Origin: Gnetum montanum
Taxonomy: Eukaryota; Streptophyta; Gnetopsida; Gnetales; Gnetaceae
DNA length: 64,000 nucleotides
Assembly (NCBI GenBank): GCA_015680685.1
Contig: MNCI01027002.1
Location: forward strand, 186,001-250,000
Reading direction: 5' to 3'
Within the stretch, counting starts at the first letter, position 1, and each line of letters opens with the position of its first letter. Of the stretch, positions 35,640 through 47,935 are shown one piece after another. The notes under the pieces were generated by a model. That model had not been told where the DNA came from and did no database searches. It was given only the letters and a program-made list of their open reading frames with translations. The translations under genes and the position numbers were made by a program.

Positions 35640-36390
35640 GGGAAGCTCTTGGAAGTGAGGACTAGAAGAATTCCGTGGATGTAGAGATGAAGAAAATTAT
35701 AAAGAATGATACTTGGGAGCTAGTCCAATTGTCCAAGGGAACTAATATCATTGAAATTAAGCAGGTCTTTAAAAACAAGATAAATGAGCATAGTTAAGTA
35801 ACCAAAAATAAGGCAAGATTAGTAGAAAAAGGCTTTTCTCAAATAGAGGGACTTGATTATCAAGATACATTTTCCCCCATTTCAAGATTGGAATCTATTA
35901 GAATGCTCTTAACTTTTGCAATTTATCAAGGATTTAAGCTCTACCAAATGGATGTGAAATTAGCACTTCTAAATGAAGAAATAAAAGAAACAATGTCTAT
36001 AAAAAAACTAGAAGGATTTATTAACACTAAAAAGCCAAATCATGTGTGTCAACTACAAAAAGCTTTATATGGCTTAAAACAAGCCCCTAGGATGTGGTAC
36101 ATCAAGCCTGATTCATATTTAGCTGAAATGGGTATTTGAAAGCTCCTTTGGATAGTGCCCTTTATATTAAAGAGGATAATATAAGGTTTTGAGTTACTCA
36201 GATTTATGTTGCTAACACAATGTTTGGAGGAATGAGCTCAAGTTTAGGCAAAGAACTTGTTGAAGATATGAAATAAAAGTTTGAAATGTCTATAATAGGG
36301 GAGCTATCTCATTTTTTAGGTGTACATGTTCAACAACTTAAGGATGGAACCTTTATTTCTTAGATAAAATATGTTCAATAGATACTCAAG
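35640..36390 (+). pseudogene. C2 reverse transcriptase with lost catalytic pair
   Basis: At 35,888-36,139 the frame encodes ESIRMLLTFAIYQGFKLYQM, DVKLALLNEEIKE and LYGLKQAPRMWY, matching copia RT. The catalytic box at 36,205-36,216 reads YVAN, followed by TMFGG, where the family has YVDDIIFG, so both active-site Asp residues are replaced. Confidence 0.88.
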
Positions 36391-36399
36391 CATTTCGGC

Positions 36400-37140
36400 A
36401 TGATAGAAGCTAAAACTTGTGCAACTCCTCTTAGCACAAATGTATGCCTTTGCATGGATAAAGATGGAAAAAACATTGATGTTACACTATATAGATCCAT
36501 CATGGGAAGCTTGCATTGTGCTACAGCTAGCAGGCCAGATATAGCTTTTGTAGTAGGCTTTATTTTTAGATATTACTTAGAACCAAAAGAATCATAGTTG
36601 TTTATAGCTTAAAGAATTTTATCATATTTGAGAGGCATAACTAGTCATGGGCTATGGTATCCAAAAAATAGAAGTTTTAAATTACAAGCATTTATAGATG
36701 TAGATTGGGTAGGAAATTAAAAAGATTAGAAATCTACTAGTGGGAACTATCATTTTCTTGGTAATAGATTGGTATCATGGCTAAGCAAAAAGCAAAAATA
36801 TTTAGCGTTACCATCAGCTAAAGCAGAATATGTTGTAGCCTCACACTATTGCAAACAGATTCTTTGGATGAGGGAAGTATTAAAGCTTTTTGGTATAGCA
36901 TTCTTTGATCTAATAATTATTCATTATGATAATAATTCCACTATTTCTATCTCTAAAAATGTCATTTTTAATGATAAAACTAAACATATTGAGATTAAAT
37001 ACCATTTTCTCAAAGATCAAGTAGAGTTGCAAATAGTAAATTTATCCTATATTTTATCTAAAGAATAGAGAGTAGATATTTTTACAAAGGATTTAAATAA
37101 AGAAAAATTTCTATATTTAAGGACATTGTTGGGTGTAGCT
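36400..37140 (+). pseudogene. C2 RT C-terminus and RNase H
   Basis: At 36,400-36,597 are YRSIMGSLHCATASRPDIAF-type blocks. At 36,769-37,068 the frame reads VSWLSKKQKYLALPSAKAEY, then a HYDNNSTISISKN block and TKHIEIKYHFLKD, the copia RNase H. The end of pol (DIFTKDLNKEKF) follows after a TAG near 37,066. Confidence 0.88.
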
Positions 37141-37225
37141 TCTTTACCTAGAGATACATAAGTTTATAAAAATCCTAGTACTAGTTTGGAGATTTATAAG
37201 CTAACGAGCTTTATTGCAGGGGGAG

Positions 37226-40200
37226 TAAGTAAGCTTCTATTATAAGGGAAGTAAGATACTTTCAAGATGCAGCATCTCTAAGAGGTCATGGGTAAAGTAC
37301 AGGGTCTAAATATCTTGCTCTGTATAACCTCTCCTTTCTTTAGGGGGTTGGGATGTCAAAGGTCTTTATCTCTCTTGCTCTAGACATTCTTGCTATTTCT
37401 ACATCAAAATCCTTTCCACCTTCTTACTAAATTTTTCTTAGGCCTTCCACTCCTTTCTTTTTCTTTTATACTGTATTTTAGATTGAATGTTCATCAATGC
37501 TTGATCTCTCTCTACCTTTGCTCTTTTCAGCTCTTCCCTAAGCTCTTTAAAATCCTCTTGATTCATTCAAAAGCTATAATGAATATCCATGGTTATAATG
37601 CTTTCTAAGTTGCTGCTTGTCTTTCTTATCTATTCTATGTTTTTTTATATTTTTTTCTATGTTTGGTTGTTCTTTCATTAGTACATCTCTATCTTGAGCT
37701 TTACAGTTCTTTGATCAACAAGATCAATGTGTTTTTAGTTAAGCTCTTATGTGTATCGATTATTTGTTTTCATCATCTATGTTCATCTTTGTATTTCAAA
37801 CTTAATTTGTTTAATGATAGGGGAACTTCTTATTTTGTGTTTTTTTGACAAGAAGAGGGATAATTAGTGTGTGATGATGTGAATGTGTTGTTATGTGCTA
37901 TTTTGTGAGAAAGATGATGTGATTGTGTATGTGTTGTTTTTTCAGAAAATAGGGAGATGATTTCTTTTCATTCTTAATGTATAAGTGTGTAGCATTTCTT
38001 AGCTTACTCTATGCTTGGCTAAGTTATTTTTATCAATTTTAGCTATTTTAGTTATATTGTTCTCTTGACTACTTGACTGATTATGAACTATGTGTATATG
38101 ATCCTTTGTACTACTTGATTAATTATGAACTGTGTGTGTATGATTAGTTGGATGTGATGTTTAATTGATTGATTAAGTTGTAAGCTTGATTGGTACAAGC
38201 TATGTTATAATGATTATTTACTCATCTTTAATTAGCTATATGATTCTCTTGCTTAAGTTGATGCTTGTTGTTAAGAACTTGCTAAGTTCTCTAATTACAA
38301 TTTGTATGTATGAGCTAAGTTGATCTATATGGTGATTCTGAGCTTGAAACTATTTAGAGGTTAATTCTATGTGTTTGGATATGCATGATCTTGCTCTCAT
38401 TTAATCTTACTTTGTGAGCTCACTCGATCTCAAAAAGGAGTAAACTATTAGGTTTGGCCTTAAAGTGAAGTTTTCATTTTACATGGATTTGAGCTTTCAT
38501 CTTATCTTTCACAAGGAAGTGTTTGTTTGTCACATCAACATGTAGAACTAACTTGTAGAACCATTTTCTTCTTTTACTTAGCTTGTCCAAGATGACTTTT
38601 CTAGCTTAACATCATGTGCACTCAAATAATTTTTTTAATCTAGCTCAGCTTTTCATTTTAGCTCTACAAAGATAGCTCAAATTGGTTCTACCACATCATC
38701 TTTTTTATGGAACTTAGTGGGGCCAAGCTTAAATAGATTTTAGAGCATGTGCATAAAATAATTTTAATCTATCTCAACATGTAGAACCAATTTGTAGAAC
38801 CATGTTTTGGTTCTATGAATTAATAAGAAATAACTCTTCCATGTCAGCTTAGAGAGAAAGCACTAAATAAAACTACCTTATAGAATCATTATTTTGTCCT
38901 ACGAAAGGCTCGTTTAAATAGCTCTACCATGTTAGCATTTTTCATCTTCTTCTATGCACGCAAGCTCAGATGAAAGGCTTGTCTTTATTTCAAAAATTCT
39001 TTAGAACCAATTTTTGCTTTTAATAAGCACCCTGGCACATCAACTTGTAGAACCAATCTTTAGAACTAGTTCTTGCTTTTACAAAGCTCTTCCAAAATGG
39101 CTTTGCCATGTCAATCCTTTTATTGCATGTACAAGAAAGCTTATATTTTAAGAAATAGAAAAATTGTGAGGATCAAAAAGCTTCAGATTTTCTTTACTGA
39201 GATCATTGCTATATCAACCTAAGCAGAAGAAAATCCCATAGCGAAGAATATAAGTTGGATTTAATACTATCTTAAAGCTAAAATCAATTTAACCAAATTT
39301 TGATTTTATATAAGCTACACTAGAAAAACTATGCCACATTAGCATAAGTAAAAAGGGTTGATATAATCTATTTTTGAAAAAAGCTATTATATGAAAAGCT
39401 AGAATCTGTACTACTATGAAAGCATGCTAAACCTTATTAATGAGAAGAGAGAAGTTGTTCATTGAAGCTTAAAGAGTCGTTATCTCTAATATAATCATAG
39501 CGTGTTATTTCCATGGAATGCGAAGGACCTGTTAGTGCCAAAAATGAAATTATAGATTTCTTCCTCCTCTTCTAAGTTTTTAATGCTAACCTCAACCTTG
39601 TACCAAATGCAATAATGGGAGCTAAGATGTAACAGATACATCTTTTTCTTCTTTAGCTACTCTTCTCAACAAATTGGTAATGGTTACAACTTATTACTTC
39701 TCACACTTCTCCAACATATTAGCAATGACTTGAAGAATGGCTTTAAAAACGATGAGAAAAAATGAAGCTCTATAGCTCAACTTTTGTAATTCTGGTTTTG
39801 GCCTTGTGCTTGAACTATAATTTCTTCTCAATTTCTCTTTTTTTTTTTTGGTAAAAACTCTATTTTATTTTTCTTAGAAATCTTGAAAAACTCTTGAGTG
39901 TTTGTGTTAACACAAGGAAGGGTATTTCCTCTTCCTCTGTGTTGAGAAAGTGGATTTTTATGACTTCAAGCATAGTGGTTAGACGTAGTTCAGGACTATA
40001 AAGGAAGCCCTATAATTTTTTTATTAATAGAATTACTCTGCTCCCTAGGATCTGGGGAAAGTTCTATGGTGAAGGTAGGCTAGCGAATCCAGCACTTGAA
40101 CCACCTTAAAAGTTGGGTGTCTGTTTTCATTTTTCTGCATTATGTTTCTTTGGGGCTTTTACTACTCTTTCTACCAATCTCTATTTAACTCAAATTTATA

Positions 40201-40250
40201 TAAGATCCTAATTCACACACCTCCTCTCAGTGCCTTTAGCTACGTCTAAG
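37226..40250 (+). repeat. Probable C2 3' untranslated region and long 3' LTR
   Basis: No gene is visible. A second purine stretch, acaagaagagggataa at about 37,848-37,863, resembles SIRE-type PPTs and is followed by tgtgtgatgatg, a possible LTR start. The stretch ends near 40,240 with aattcacacacctcctctcagtg, a string common at the end of SIRE-type LTRs. Inside, tgtagaaccaa-type repeats recur near 38,560, 38,775 and 39,040. The borders are inferred, not proved by a second LTR. Confidence 0.45.
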
Positions 40251-43200
40251 AAATAATAATATCTGCAAAGTCTAATGAAGCTTTACTGTAGTGGTATGAC
40301 TTTGCCTATGAAAAACCCACTCTACAACAAACAAGGTTAAGATAAATGAAATCCTTTTTGCAAAAGAAATTTTAGATTTTAGATTTTTTTCCTTGTAATA
40401 TTAAAAGTGAAACTGGATTTGTACTATTTTAATTGAAACCTAGCTATATTAGCTATATTAATTTCAAGTTTGTATTAAGCTTGCTCCTAACTCAATGTTG
40501 GTTTTTCTTGCAATATTAAAAGTGGAACTAGATTTTTAATCTTTTGATTGAAACTTAGCAATATCAGTTTCATACTTCCTTTTAAGCTTATTCATTCCTT
40601 TTAAGCTTGTTCATAACTAAATGTTAGGTTTGAACCCAAAATAAGTGAAACATAGGTACACCTCAACATTTATAGAAGTTTATAACTCAGTGCTATTGAG
40701 TAGAATTGAACTTGTGACAAGACCCATACCACTAGGATAACATGTCATTCATGAAAAAAAATAAAGAACCCCTGACTTCAGCAATGTGCTAAACATTTCC
40801 ATTTGTAGATGTGAGATACTTCTAAACTTACTGAGTGCATTCATACACCAAAAATATGTAATGAAATCTCTTTTCAATTCATGAAAAATATAGAACCATA
40901 TATTGCCATAAAAATATGCTGCAAAAGAAGAAACCACATTTATGTAGAGTCTCTACCATAAATAAAACCATATCAATGTGATATAAATGAAACCATATTA
41001 TTGTGCTAGAAAATTCTTAAGTGAAACTATCTATCGTTGTTGTATAAATAATACAAACTTGTTTCATTTGCATATTTTGGGACATCTTCTAATTAACCTC
41101 ACATTTTAAACTATTCTAAAATGCATTTGAGTGGTCTCATATTCCTTGATGCACCATATCAATGTGATATAAATGAAACCATATTACTGTGCTAGAAAAT
41201 TCATGGTGAAACTATATATCACTGTTGTATAAATAATACAAATTTATTTCATTTGTATATTTTGTGACATCTTCTAAATAACCTCACATTTTAGAACCAT
41301 TCTAAAATGTGTTTGAGTGTTTTCATATTCCTTGATGCATAGGTTTTCCTTTTTCAATAGCATAGTATCAAAGCTAATTTACGTTCTAAGCTTCTCTTTG
41401 AACCTCTATGGCTTAATTTGATGCAAAAGGACATATTAAGGATGAGGAGGAGTAGCAGGACCAATAATGTCTGAAGAACTCGATTTGGCCATGCCCAAAA
41501 GACAAACAATACACATGAAAAAGCAACAAGATAAGAGATAAGAGATTTTATTTCTATGTTTACTTTCTTTCTCAATCCCCTTTTAAGTTCATTGCTATGT
41601 AGTACTTACTAATAGTTAGTCTTACAACCTAATTAGAAGCATGCACATTTGTATTTAAAAGGTTTCTTATCAACCTTGTATATGATTTATTCATTGGGAG
41701 ATGTAAGTATCCCTCCTATAGTAATTTATCTATGCATCAAATGAATCCAATTGTTGGAAGCGAGTAATCGAGTATTCACAATTCAATTCATATTTGGATA
41801 CATAAGCATATGCAAAGATTGGGGATAGGTTCATAGGTGAGGACGTGAATTAAAAAATAATAAAATATTTAAATTATATATTTTTTAGCATTTTAATTTT
41901 ATTAAATATTATTTTTAAATTAAAAGTATCCACATAGAATCTTATGTACTATTGTTAATGCTCCTACTTTTGGTGCACAAAATATGCAAAAATTTAATGG
42001 GATTCGTGAATCCCTAGTGCATATTGTTTTATGTGATATTTCCACTAATGCTTGATCTACCAAGATCATTTTGTCCCCCTAAAGATATCACTCTTCTATG
42101 CAACTATATCCAACATCTATACACTATAACTAAGTAGTCATATAAAGTCTTTGATGAAATATTATGTGAAATGAAGAAATTAATTAAGAAAATAAGTAAC
42201 AGCTAACCATTGACTAATTGTTCAAATGACAATGGAATATAAAGAAACCAAAATAATTGTACATATTGCAAGTTAAAGAAAAGTAATAACATTAGAAGTC
42301 ACATGCTAATAGATCTTAGAGAAAGTTAGAAACAAGGATAATCACCTAGAAGTTGAATGCTCATCCCACCAAGGTAGGGCCCTTAAGGATTGGTAGATGA
42401 ATGAAAGCCTAACCACTTTTGAGTGGCTCCAACCAGCCTTAATCCCAGGTTTTATGACTTGAAAAACAAGCACTTTATCATTACTCATAGTGATATTAAA
42501 AATACCAATCGTAAAAACATTATCTCCTAATATTATTAAAAATTTTACCTCTAAAAATGTGTTCTTATTAATTTAAAATAGAGATTAGTATACTTGTATC
42601 CTTTGTAATTAAAAATTTTGTAAACTTATCCAAAACTACTTAGTAACTTTGTGAATAAATTTTTTAAATAGCATTTCATGTATCTAGTAAATATTTCGGT
42701 TTTTAGTTTCAACATAAAGTTAAATCTTTTTCCTATGCATCATCTAATACCCATGTTGCTTTGGCTAGTAATGGCAACTTAAAAAGAATTAGATATTGAT
42801 TAAAAATAATAATGATGATCCTCAACTGCATGGAAAATTTAGTACTTTGTTGCTCACACTAATTTGGAATTATAAACTTAGATTTCTTTTATTCTTCTTT
42901 GTATACATTTAAATTCATAAGAATATTCAACAATACAATTGTATAATAAATTCTCACAAGTTGAACTTAACTCTTAAAAAAAAATCACATTCTTCAACTT
43001 CTACCTATTCATATAAAATTTGAAGATGGTTTTCCTCATGACATTGTTAAAAACCAACTCAAGCCTATTACATGATACTAAAAAAATTTTGAATCCTTAC
43101 ACCTTAGACTTCTCCTTAATCCTTTAAAGTCCTCTCAAATACTTTTCACTATAATGCCTCTAGAGTCTTTCCAATTACTTTGAGATACTTTTTCATTACA

Positions 43201-43779
43201 AGCATCCAATTTTCAAGAGCATTGTCATAAAGAAAACCTATTTTATTAGTTATTTTTATATTTTTAAAGTGCTTCTTTGATTTTAGTATTTTTTTATAAT
43301 CTCAAACTAACTTATCTACACCTCCTTCTTTGAAGATTTTTGAAGATCCTTTGAATCAATCATTATTATGTATTTGAAAACCTTGTTCAAAAACCCTTAA
43401 TTTTCATGATATTAATTTGATTTAAAATTTTATCTCATAATTGCAATTGCAAGTAAAGAAATGATGGATCTCAAAAATATTAGGTTCAAACATACAATTT
43501 TTTTGTAGTAAGAATTTCTTTTGTGAGGTTATGAGTAGGAATGCATAACATAGTATTTTGAATGTAGCAAAATTTTTCTTTGGAATTTTATATATCTATA
43601 AAATATTAGAATAAAAAAGTACATTATTACATTTAAAAATTTTAATAACCATTGTTTATTTTGAAACAACTGAAACTAAAATTCTGAAGGACCTTACTCT
43701 GAATGAATTTGGTAACTTCATCCATGATCAAAGTTGGAAGTGTAAGTATGTATCAAGTTAGATATGATTCAAATATTCT
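40251..43779. other. AT-rich intergenic DNA, no gene
   Basis: Apart from the 185-bp tandem duplication at 40,969-41,339 and a possible LINE-derived piece near 42,580-42,725, I see nothing. The small open frames are not supported by any recognisable motif. Confidence 0.6.
40969..41339. repeat. 185-bp tandem duplication
   Basis: ccatatcaatgtgatataaa starts at 40,969 and again at 41,154, and the units stay aligned through to cttgatgca at their ends. Two units of 185 and 186 bp, closely similar. Confidence 0.8.
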
Positions 43780-44230
43780 TTATGAGTTTTATTTAGTTAT
43801 AGTGAAACTTAAACTAAAATTTTATTACGTCTATAGACTCTTTAAATATGGATTTTGAAAATATCATTAAGAAAATTATTAAGTATTCTTGCTAATATTT
43901 GAAACAAATCAACCAAATTTGCAATTGCAATATTTCATCTTTGGGTAATGTGGTCTAATGAAGGACATTGCACGAAAATGTGGTATTTTTCTTCAATGTT
44001 ATTTGTATTTCATAATTGACATATTAGTTTTTCCCAAGGAATTTTATGCTATCTATCTATTTCAACTCTTAGATGATGATATCTTATTTGTGTTTTGTTG
44101 ATTGTACATCATAACTCATGAGGAATAGCAATTGATAAATAATTAACTTTTTGAATTAAGGCCTCCCTTGATATTACTCAAAGAGAAATATTTTTTGCTT
44201 TCTACAATTTCCCAAAGTTTGTATTGTTTC
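43780..44230 (-). pseudogene. LINE 3'-end remnant
   Basis: The reverse complement parallels 27,700-28,100: a CQL, stop, NTNNIEEKYH segment followed by VQCPSLDH near 43,960-44,030, then NLVDLFQILARI. This matches the cysteine/histidine region at the end of plant LINE ORF2. It is broken by stops. Confidence 0.5.
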
Positions 44231-46555
44231 TTTCATTCACAATGAATGTAAAATATCAAAAGAAATGTAAAACTATTTTGAGATCTAAAAAGTCCTCTAA
44301 CAATATATATATTTGTTGAAAGTATTTCTATAGAAAAGTCTCATCAAACAAATCCAAGCTCATGATCAAGAAGTGGTTAGACAAATACCAATGTAAGGTG
44401 AAACTTCCAATAGATATCAAGATTTTGGGGTTTCATCAACTTGACTCACCATTTTTATTAAAAGAGTTCTTGGATTACTTAATAAATTAATTTTCTATTC
44501 TTTTATAGTATTGGAAAGATGGGGATTTATTCATAATTGATGGGGACCATTATAAAATTTCATTGTCTTTTACTTCATTAGCTCTTTTTAATATGGATTT
44601 CATTATATTTAAAATTCCACCTTGATAGATGAAAAGTAGAATATCTATGCTATTACTTCAGAAAATTCTAGTTTCTATTTGATTTGTAATCTTAATCCTA
44701 CCAATGCCCAATTTCACATCTTTACTTACAACCTTAGGCTAGTAAGTCATTTTGTATGCATCTAGGTTAAGTGTCCCCAATGAGGATAAGCATACATGCA
44801 CAATTAATAGTGACTCTATTGTGTGTTAGATATGATAATAGCCCCTTACATATAATTTAGAGATAATTTGTTTATTTTAAAAAAATAAGATTACTAGCAT
44901 GGTAACATTATCCTTTTTTAGGTAGAATAATTAATTAAAATCTACAGACTTATTGCCAAAATTTAATTTTTAGAGTTAACATCAAAATTTTTTAATAGCT
45001 TTTTGAAAGCAACATGATGCTTGACAATTGATTTAGATATTCTATCATTGGGATGAATCAAATACTGGTGGCTTTTCACACTTAATTTTATTAACACAAT
45101 ATATATCAATGGTTGGTTTTGATTAAATATCATATACATTGTAATGAAATACAATTATTGCTTTAGTTAACATTTTGTGCATGAATATGAAATGCAATTT
45201 ATATTTACCTTTGTAAGCTGTATTTAACATGAAGATAAATATAATTGGCATTTTCTGGCAATCGCTGTAAAATTCTATGTATATTGTTATAACTCATAAT
45301 CTTTTCACAATGCTTATTTTAATTTAAAAAAAAAAAACCTACCATAAAAGCTGAGTGCAGAGATAGACGTGAGGACATGAGGACAATGGGGGAAGTAGAG
45401 TTGAAGGTGTAGGCAAAAGCGTTGGAAGAGATGGAGATGGCGTAGGTGATGGGGTAAACGTAAACGTAACGACACCGTTATTGAAGCCATGCATCACCAT
45501 AGTCCTAAAAGAACTGCCATAAGCTTCACCTTATATGTTTTACGTCTGATGCACTCCATGGCTTACCTTTATAGTAGTTTATAATTTCCTTTGCTTGGGG
45601 AGAAAGCCAGCATGTATATTAGAAGCAAGCAAGCATCTCAGATTATTTGACACATGTTAGGCATTGCCAAGCACCTCAGATCATAGATTGAAAAATCGGA
45701 TTCAATCCGAAACCTTTTTATAAATTGGATCTCTAAAATACAAACAAATCAGTGTAAAAATCGCCGTTAATATTAAAAAACGAGAACTCTAGTAGCCACA
45801 TTTTCCATTTTTTTCATAAAAGCTCAGTTACAGTGAAAAATCAAATATAAAAATTTTAGTTTTTGGCTGGCATCATAATTAGCAATATACAATATATTAA
45901 ATTTAAAAATCAATAAAAATAATGCACTATTCATTAGATCAAATATCCGATTCTGAATCGGCTTCAATGTTATCTTGCCATTTATCTATTGCAGATCTTG
46001 CAATTTATTGCAGATTTCTCAATCTATGCCTTATCTTCAGATTTATCTACTGCAGATCTTGCAATTTATTGCAAATTTCTCAATCTATGCCTTAGAGTAA
46101 TTTCCACTTGTGAGGTGGGCATACATGCCTTTGTCAAAGCACACGCACTAGAAGTTTGTTGTCCAGATTTTTGTCCTCAACGCCAGTTTTTTATTTTAAA
46201 TAACATTTTACTGGATTTGTCCTGCATAGTGTAGTCCAAATCTATAAAAAAATTAAAGGTAAAATCTGTTAGCTAGTTTTCAACGATTATATTTTCTTAA
46301 CATAGTAGAATTTTGTTTATAATTTAATTTATAAATTTGAATCAAATTTATAAGTTGGAGCTTTCAACTTACCATGAAGATAAGATCTCATTCTTATATA
46401 TACATTGTGCGTTTAACATGAATATAAATTTTATGCTATTTTGCATACTCACTTCCTTCCATTTTCTAATATAAACTTTATTAAGGATAGATGCTTAGTA
46501 TCTTTGATTCTATTTTGATTTATACTAAAGAAAGTATTTAGCAGCTGGGATAGAT
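44231..46555. other. Intergenic DNA with a small GC-richer island
   Basis: Mostly AT-rich. At 45,350-45,500 a GC- and CpG-richer patch stands out; on the minus strand a frame starts MASITVSLRLRLPHHLRHLH and runs about 57 residues, which could be a first exon but has no supporting domain. At 45,979-46,099 a 61-bp unit (gcagatcttgcaatttattg) is repeated twice. Confidence 0.5.
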
Positions 46556-46895
46556 AGCTCTGAAGTAAAATGAAGATTTTGGTTTCATTACTCAATTTCC
46601 ATGAAAAATTACTCAGACTTTGGACACTTCAAATCTTGGGTTTGATTTCAATGAGCAATGCTGAGTTATAAAGTTCTTCTTGGAATATATATCTTGTGGT
46701 ACATCTATGTTTTAATTATTTCTATAGCTCTAAAGTAAAATGAAGATTTTGGTTTCATGACTCAATTGCCATGAAAAATTACTCAAACTTTGGACAGTTC
46801 AAATCTTGGGTTTGATTTCAATGAGCAATGCTGAGTTATAAAGTTCTTTTTGGAATATATATCTTGTGGTACATCTATGTTTTAATTATTTCTAT
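46556..46895. repeat. 170-bp tandem duplication of a SINE-like piece
   Basis: agctctgaagtaaaatgaag at 46,556 and agctctaaagtaaaatgaag at 46,726 start two near-identical 170-bp units. Each contains the box-B-like gggtttgatttc. Both are diverged copies of the 22,555-22,720 block but lack the box-A-like part. Confidence 0.8.
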
Positions 46896-47935
46896 TGTAA
46901 TACCTTCCTACTATGATTGATTCTTCGTAAATTATAGTAGATAATACAACATATATAAATTGATTTTTTATTAGTTCCTCATGGATTAATGCAAGTTTTT
47001 AGTAGTTTCAACCAAAATTTCTTATTCTAGCATACAACATATCAATGTAAGGTTTACAACCAAACATTAACATTAGACAGAAAGCGAAAATTCTCACATT
47101 TTTTTAATGGCATAAATGTAAGGTATATTTCTGATTTTTTCATCATACCATGCATAGGAGGCTGTGACAAAATCTTAGGGACCAGAGAAGAATTACAGTA
47201 AACAATTATGCAACCTAGAATGATGATAGAACTCAATGTTTATGCGCAACCAGTTATGAGAGACCCACACTATCCTTAGGATCAATGGATTCATCAGTTA
47301 ATTCAAAATCAATGAAAATTCAAAGACCTATACAATACAACAAAACAAAAGTGTTTACATATTAGAATGGTTGCTAGCTATCCTTACTTTTATGGATAAG
47401 AGTACCCTTAAAGATACAGGTGAGTGGATTCATCAATTAATTTAAAACCAACTTAAATTAAAGGACCACTACAATACAAGAAAACAAAAGTGTTTACATG
47501 CTAGAAACATTACAGTTATCTTTACCTTTATTCATAAAAATACCATTAAAGAGATGGGTTAGTAGATTTAACAATTAATTCAAAATCTATAAAAATTTGA
47601 CCACTACAATATAACAAAACAAAAGTATTTACATGCTAGAAACATGATCAGCTATCCTTATCTTTATGCATGAGAGCTAGTCAGCTATGTGGATGAAAGT
47701 ACCATTAAAGTGATGGATCACTAGATTTATCAATTAATTCAAAATCGATGAGAATTCCGATGAAAATTGAAGGACCACTGAAATACAACAAAACAAAAGT
47801 GTTTATACGCTAGAAATTTTGCCCGACGAGTGCAAGGCACGAGCGGCCATTGCTTTTTCCGACCAAACGAACGAGTGGAGAGTATTAATGCATAGCATAC
47901 CGCATGGATCCAATCAGTAAGGACAGCACAGTGCC
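46896..47935. repeat. Copia-free paralogue of the C1 insertion region, with ~135-bp tandem array
   Basis: 46,896-47,008 matches the left flank of C1 (to agtagttt at 22,829). From 47,268 (cactatccttagg) it matches the right flank at 27,420 and 54,327. Between 47,300 and 47,830 a unit containing acaaaacaaaagtgtttaca recurs four times (anchors at 47,351, 47,490, 47,625, 47,799), so the spacing is 139, 135 and 174 bp. The end (gaccaaacgaacgagtgg) matches 27,550 and 54,465. Confidence 0.7.

Larger units (their letters stand above)
34640..37225 (+). mobile_element. Ty1/copia element C2 (SIRE-like), 5'-truncated
   Basis: The plus strand carries integrase, RT and RNase H in copia order, followed by a polypurine stretch GCAGGGGGAG at 37,217-37,226. 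Gag, protease, PBS and 5' LTR are missing to the left. The wording of the RT (KLYQMDVK, ALYGLKQAPRMWY) and RNase H (TKHIEIKYHF) resembles the SIRE/Maximus lineage. Many stops and frame changes; a dead copy. Confidence 0.85.

Noticed and set aside
47300-47830. CRISPR-like array
   Set aside because: Units are 135-174 bp, diverged and related throughout; a eukaryotic tandem duplication, not short repeats with unique spacers.
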